From positions 1 through 17,037 of the forward strand of contig CAZZHH010000066.1 in assembly GCA_964653595.1 (NCBI GenBank): a DNA stretch of 17,037 bases. Reading direction: 5' to 3'. Position numbers and translations under genes: made by a program. Of this stretch, positions 15,270 through 17,037 are shown piece by piece; the stretch's first letter is position 1; every line of letters begins with the position of its first letter. The notes below the pieces were generated by a model. The model was not told the origin of the DNA. It saw only the letters and a program-made list of their open reading frames with translations, and did not search any database. The DNA comes from JBAXTE01 sp964653595. Lineage in GTDB: Bacteria; Bacteroidota; Bacteroidia; Bacteroidales; WCHB1-69.

Positions 15270-16895
15270 ATGTTCAAAAAGTCTTCATCCACATCCGATT
15301 TGGATTTGTTTTCGTCACCGACCTCTCTTCTGGGAAAAAGAGCGGCAAAGAAATACGACGATCCCAAAGCTTGGCACAATCAGTTTTTTAAACTGGTTAT
15401 CTCTCAGATTTCCGAAGAAGTTTTTGAACCCTTGTACAAGGATGGCAATATGGGTGCCCCCAATGCTTCCATCCGGATTCTAGTGGCTATGTCCATTCTC
15501 AAGGAGGGCTTTGGCTGTAGTGATGAAGACCTGTTTGAAAAGTGTGAATTTGATATGCTCACGCGCAAGGCAATGGGGTTGTTTAATCTAGATGATGTTC
15601 CACCTTCCCTGGATACTTACTATCTCTTCCGTCGCCGCATCTGTGAATACGAAGCGGGACACCGGGTGAATCTGATGGAAAAGTGCTTCGAAAGCGTAAC
15701 GGGCGAACAGATCAAACTGTTCAAGATCTCTGGCAAGTCGGTACGGATGGACAGCAAGTTGATCGGGAGTAACATTGCCCAATACACCCGATATGAGATC
15801 GTCCACCGCACACTCTGCAAAACATTGAATCAGCCCGGCAATCTGGCCATGCTTTCCCCCAAGCTGCGCGGGCAGTCCAAGGTCTACCTCGAAGAAGAAC
15901 CCGGTAAAACCATCTACCGCGCCAATCCGGAGCTCATGTACCAACGCCTGATTGCCATCGGCCAGTACGTGTACCTGGTATTGAAGCGTTTGAAGGATGA
16001 TGCTCCCCTTTACGACTTGCTTCACCGGGCTTTCCATGACCAGTATATTGTGGAAAAAGGGAAGGCGATCCCTCGGGACAAAAAGGATATCGGCGCCGAC
16101 AGCCTGCACAGTCCGGATGATCCGGAAGCCGGTTTCCGCAACAAATATGGCAAGAAAACCCATGGCTACCTTACAAACATAACAGAGACGGTGGAAGAGG
16201 ACAAGCCCAGTGTCATCACCTCCGTGCAAACGGAACCGGTCACCTTTTCCGATTGTCATTTCCTGCAGGATGCCGTAGCCAATACCGAGCGCGTCACGAA
16301 CCAGACCATAACAGAGCTCTATGCGGATGGAGCCTACCAGAGTCCGGACAATCGGGAGTTTTGCCAGGCACACGATGACATGAACCTGATCACCGGACGG
16401 ATACAGGGAGGCTGCCGCTTCATCCTGAACCATAAGAAAGAAACCGATGAGCTCCTGATTACGGACACCCAAACAGGGGAATTGATTCAGGCAATCTTTA
16501 GGGGCGATTCCCCAAAGTACGGCAAACGGTGGAAGATGCCGGAAACGTACGGGGAAAAAAGCCGCAAATACCATTATTTTACAGAGAAGGATATCGCCCG
16601 TTCCGAACTCCGCCAACAGATCGAAAACATACCCAAGGAAGAGCGGAACAAACGGAACAACGTCGAAGCCACCATGTTCCAGTACAGTTTTCATACACGC
16701 AACAACAAAACCCGCTACAGGGGATTGCTGAAGCACCGCTTGCATGCCTACAGCCGCTGCATGTGGATGAACCTGGTTCGGTTGGTCCTATTCCAGGTCA
16801 AAACCGGTCCCAAGTCGTTTATTGCCTTGTTTGAGTTCCTCGTAACCGCTCTAAAAAGCCCATTTTGTCTTCCAAAGCTTTTTTGGGCAAATTAA
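15270..16895 (+). CDS. IS1182-family DDE transposase
   Basis: The transposase cuts and joins the element's ends. From ATG at 15270 it has 541 residues, the usual size. An in-frame TTG at 15189 would add 27 residues, but these overlap the promoter-like TATTTTTG at 15239-15246, so I prefer the ATG. The N-terminal part (about 40-120) is the conserved IS1182/IS5-like domain (MGAPNASIRILVAMSILKEG). The DDE catalytic residues appear as D161 in VRMDSKLIG, D353 in LYADGAYQS and E466 in NVEATMFQYSF. The C-terminus keeps the LKHRLHAYSRCMWMNLVRL helix. No frameshift is visible, so the enzyme is probably active. Its direction is away from asnA and glnN. Confidence 0.93.
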   Translation: MFKKSSSTSDLDLFSSPTSLLGKRAAKKYDDPKAWHNQFFKLVISQISEEVFEPLYKDGNMGAPNASIRILVAMSILKEGFGCSDEDLFEKCEFDMLTRKAMGLFNLDDVPPSLDTYYLFRRRICEYEAGHRVNLMEKCFESVTGEQIKLFKISGKSVRMDSKLIGSNIAQYTRYEIVHRTLCKTLNQPGNLAMLSPKLRGQSKVYLEEEPGKTIYRANPELMYQRLIAIGQYVYLVLKRLKDDAPLYDLLHRAFHDQYIVEKGKAIPRDKKDIGADSLHSPDDPEAGFRNKYGKKTHGYLTNITETVEEDKPSVITSVQTEPVTFSDCHFLQDAVANTERVTNQTITELYADGAYQSPDNREFCQAHDDMNLITGRIQGGCRFILNHKKETDELLITDTQTGELIQAIFRGDSPKYGKRWKMPETYGEKSRKYHYFTEKDIARSELRQQIENIPKEERNKRNNVEATMFQYSFHTRNNKTRYRGLLKHRLHAYSRCMWMNLVRLVLFQVKTGPKSFIALFEFLVTALKSPFCLPKLFWAN

Positions 16896-16942
16896 AAAGT
16901 TGCCTCTTCGACACGACCAAACCAACCAAAAAGCCACAATTT

Positions 16943-16972
16943 AAGTGGTAAATCTAAAAAACACCACTTTTT
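16943..16972 (+). terminator. Terminator of the transposase gene
   Basis: AAGTGGT at 16943-16949 pairs with ACCACTT at 16963-16969 across a 13-base loop. The 3' arm runs into TTTTT at 16968-16972, which is also part of the right inverted repeat. It lies about 50 bases after the transposase stop. Confidence 0.55.
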
Positions 16973-16985
16973 AAAGGGGGCTCAT
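16966..16985 (-). repeat. Right terminal inverted repeat of the IS
   Basis: This is the exact complement of 15144-15163. The following bases begin ATATTGAATA, which do not repeat the left flank (CAATCC) in direct orientation. Confidence 0.92.
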
Positions 16986-17037
16986 ATATTGAATACCACC
17001 CGGGCCGTAGCTCTTCAGCGTTAGGTACACTCTTAAG
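16986..17037. other. Unidentified sequence right of the IS
   Basis: These 52 bases should hold the missing part of asnA if the element had inserted simply. Read on the - strand in all frames they do not give the RAPDYDD-type sequence expected before GLNGD in AsnA. An open forward frame reads IEYHPGRSSSALGTLL, which I do not recognise. The piece is too short to assign. Confidence 0.4.

Larger units (their letters stand above)
15144..16985 (+). mobile_element. IS1182-family insertion sequence, complete
   Basis: The 1842-bp element is bounded by perfect 20-base inverted repeats, 15144-15163 (ATGAGCCCCCTTTAAAAAGT) and its exact complement at 16966-16985. It carries one transposase gene, a -7-like TATTTTTG at 15239-15246 and a hairpin terminator before the right end. 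The transposase and single-gene layout fit IS1182. The flanks do not share a target-site duplication beyond two bases. All parts look intact, so it may still move. Confidence 0.93.

Noticed and set aside
15588..16745. 385-codon open frame on the - strand
   Set aside because: It lies entirely inside the transposase gene, which has clear DDE motifs in the opposite frame; it is a shadow.

Overview
The window comes from a member of the Bacteroidota, almost certainly order Bacteroidales. The evidence is SusC/SusD pairs, an ECF sigma factor with a FecR-type anti-sigma factor, a Bacteroides-type promoter (TTTG, then TAnnTTTG), a type III glutamine synthetase (GlnN) and an IS1182-type transposase. 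Genus cannot be fixed from sequence alone; a Bacteroides/Parabacteroides-like gut or anaerobic relative fits.

Layout. (i) 1-336 is the 3' end of a SusD/RagB-type lipoprotein gene from a neighbouring locus, closed by a strong hairpin terminator. (ii) 337-1079 is a long non-coding stretch with a short direct-repeat pair, a degenerate array of 22-bp units and a good Bacteroides-type promoter. (iii) 1080-11742 is one nutrient-uptake locus on the + strand: ECF sigma factor, FecR-type anti-sigma factor, SusC-type TonB-dependent transporter with an N-terminal STN signalling domain, SusD-type lipoprotein, then a very large exported protein (1152 aa) in place of the usual glycan-degrading enzymes. That protein combines a hydrazine-synthase-alpha-like propeller, two CxxCH haem-c motifs and a C-terminal formylglycine-generating-enzyme-like domain. 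(iv) 11987-12553 is a second ECF sigma gene with no anti-sigma partner in view. (v) On the - strand, a truncated asnA lies upstream of glnN, an ammonia-assimilation pair. (vi) asnA is cut by a complete IS1182-like element (15144-16985, 20-bp perfect terminal inverted repeats), which leaves only its last 104 codons. About 50 bases of unidentified sequence follow the element.

How it works together. The sigma/FecR/STN-SusC trio is the standard trans-envelope signalling unit: ligand binding at SusC-SusD is passed through the STN domain to FecR, which frees the sigma factor to transcribe the transport genes. Here the system serves a putative periplasmic dihaem protein rather than visible glycosidases, so the ligand is unknown. 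Base composition changes sharply inside susC near 3720, from about 31% to about 55% G+C by hand count. This suggests that the AT-rich regulatory and signalling half (1080-3720) was joined to a transporter, lipoprotein and cytochrome cargo of different origin.
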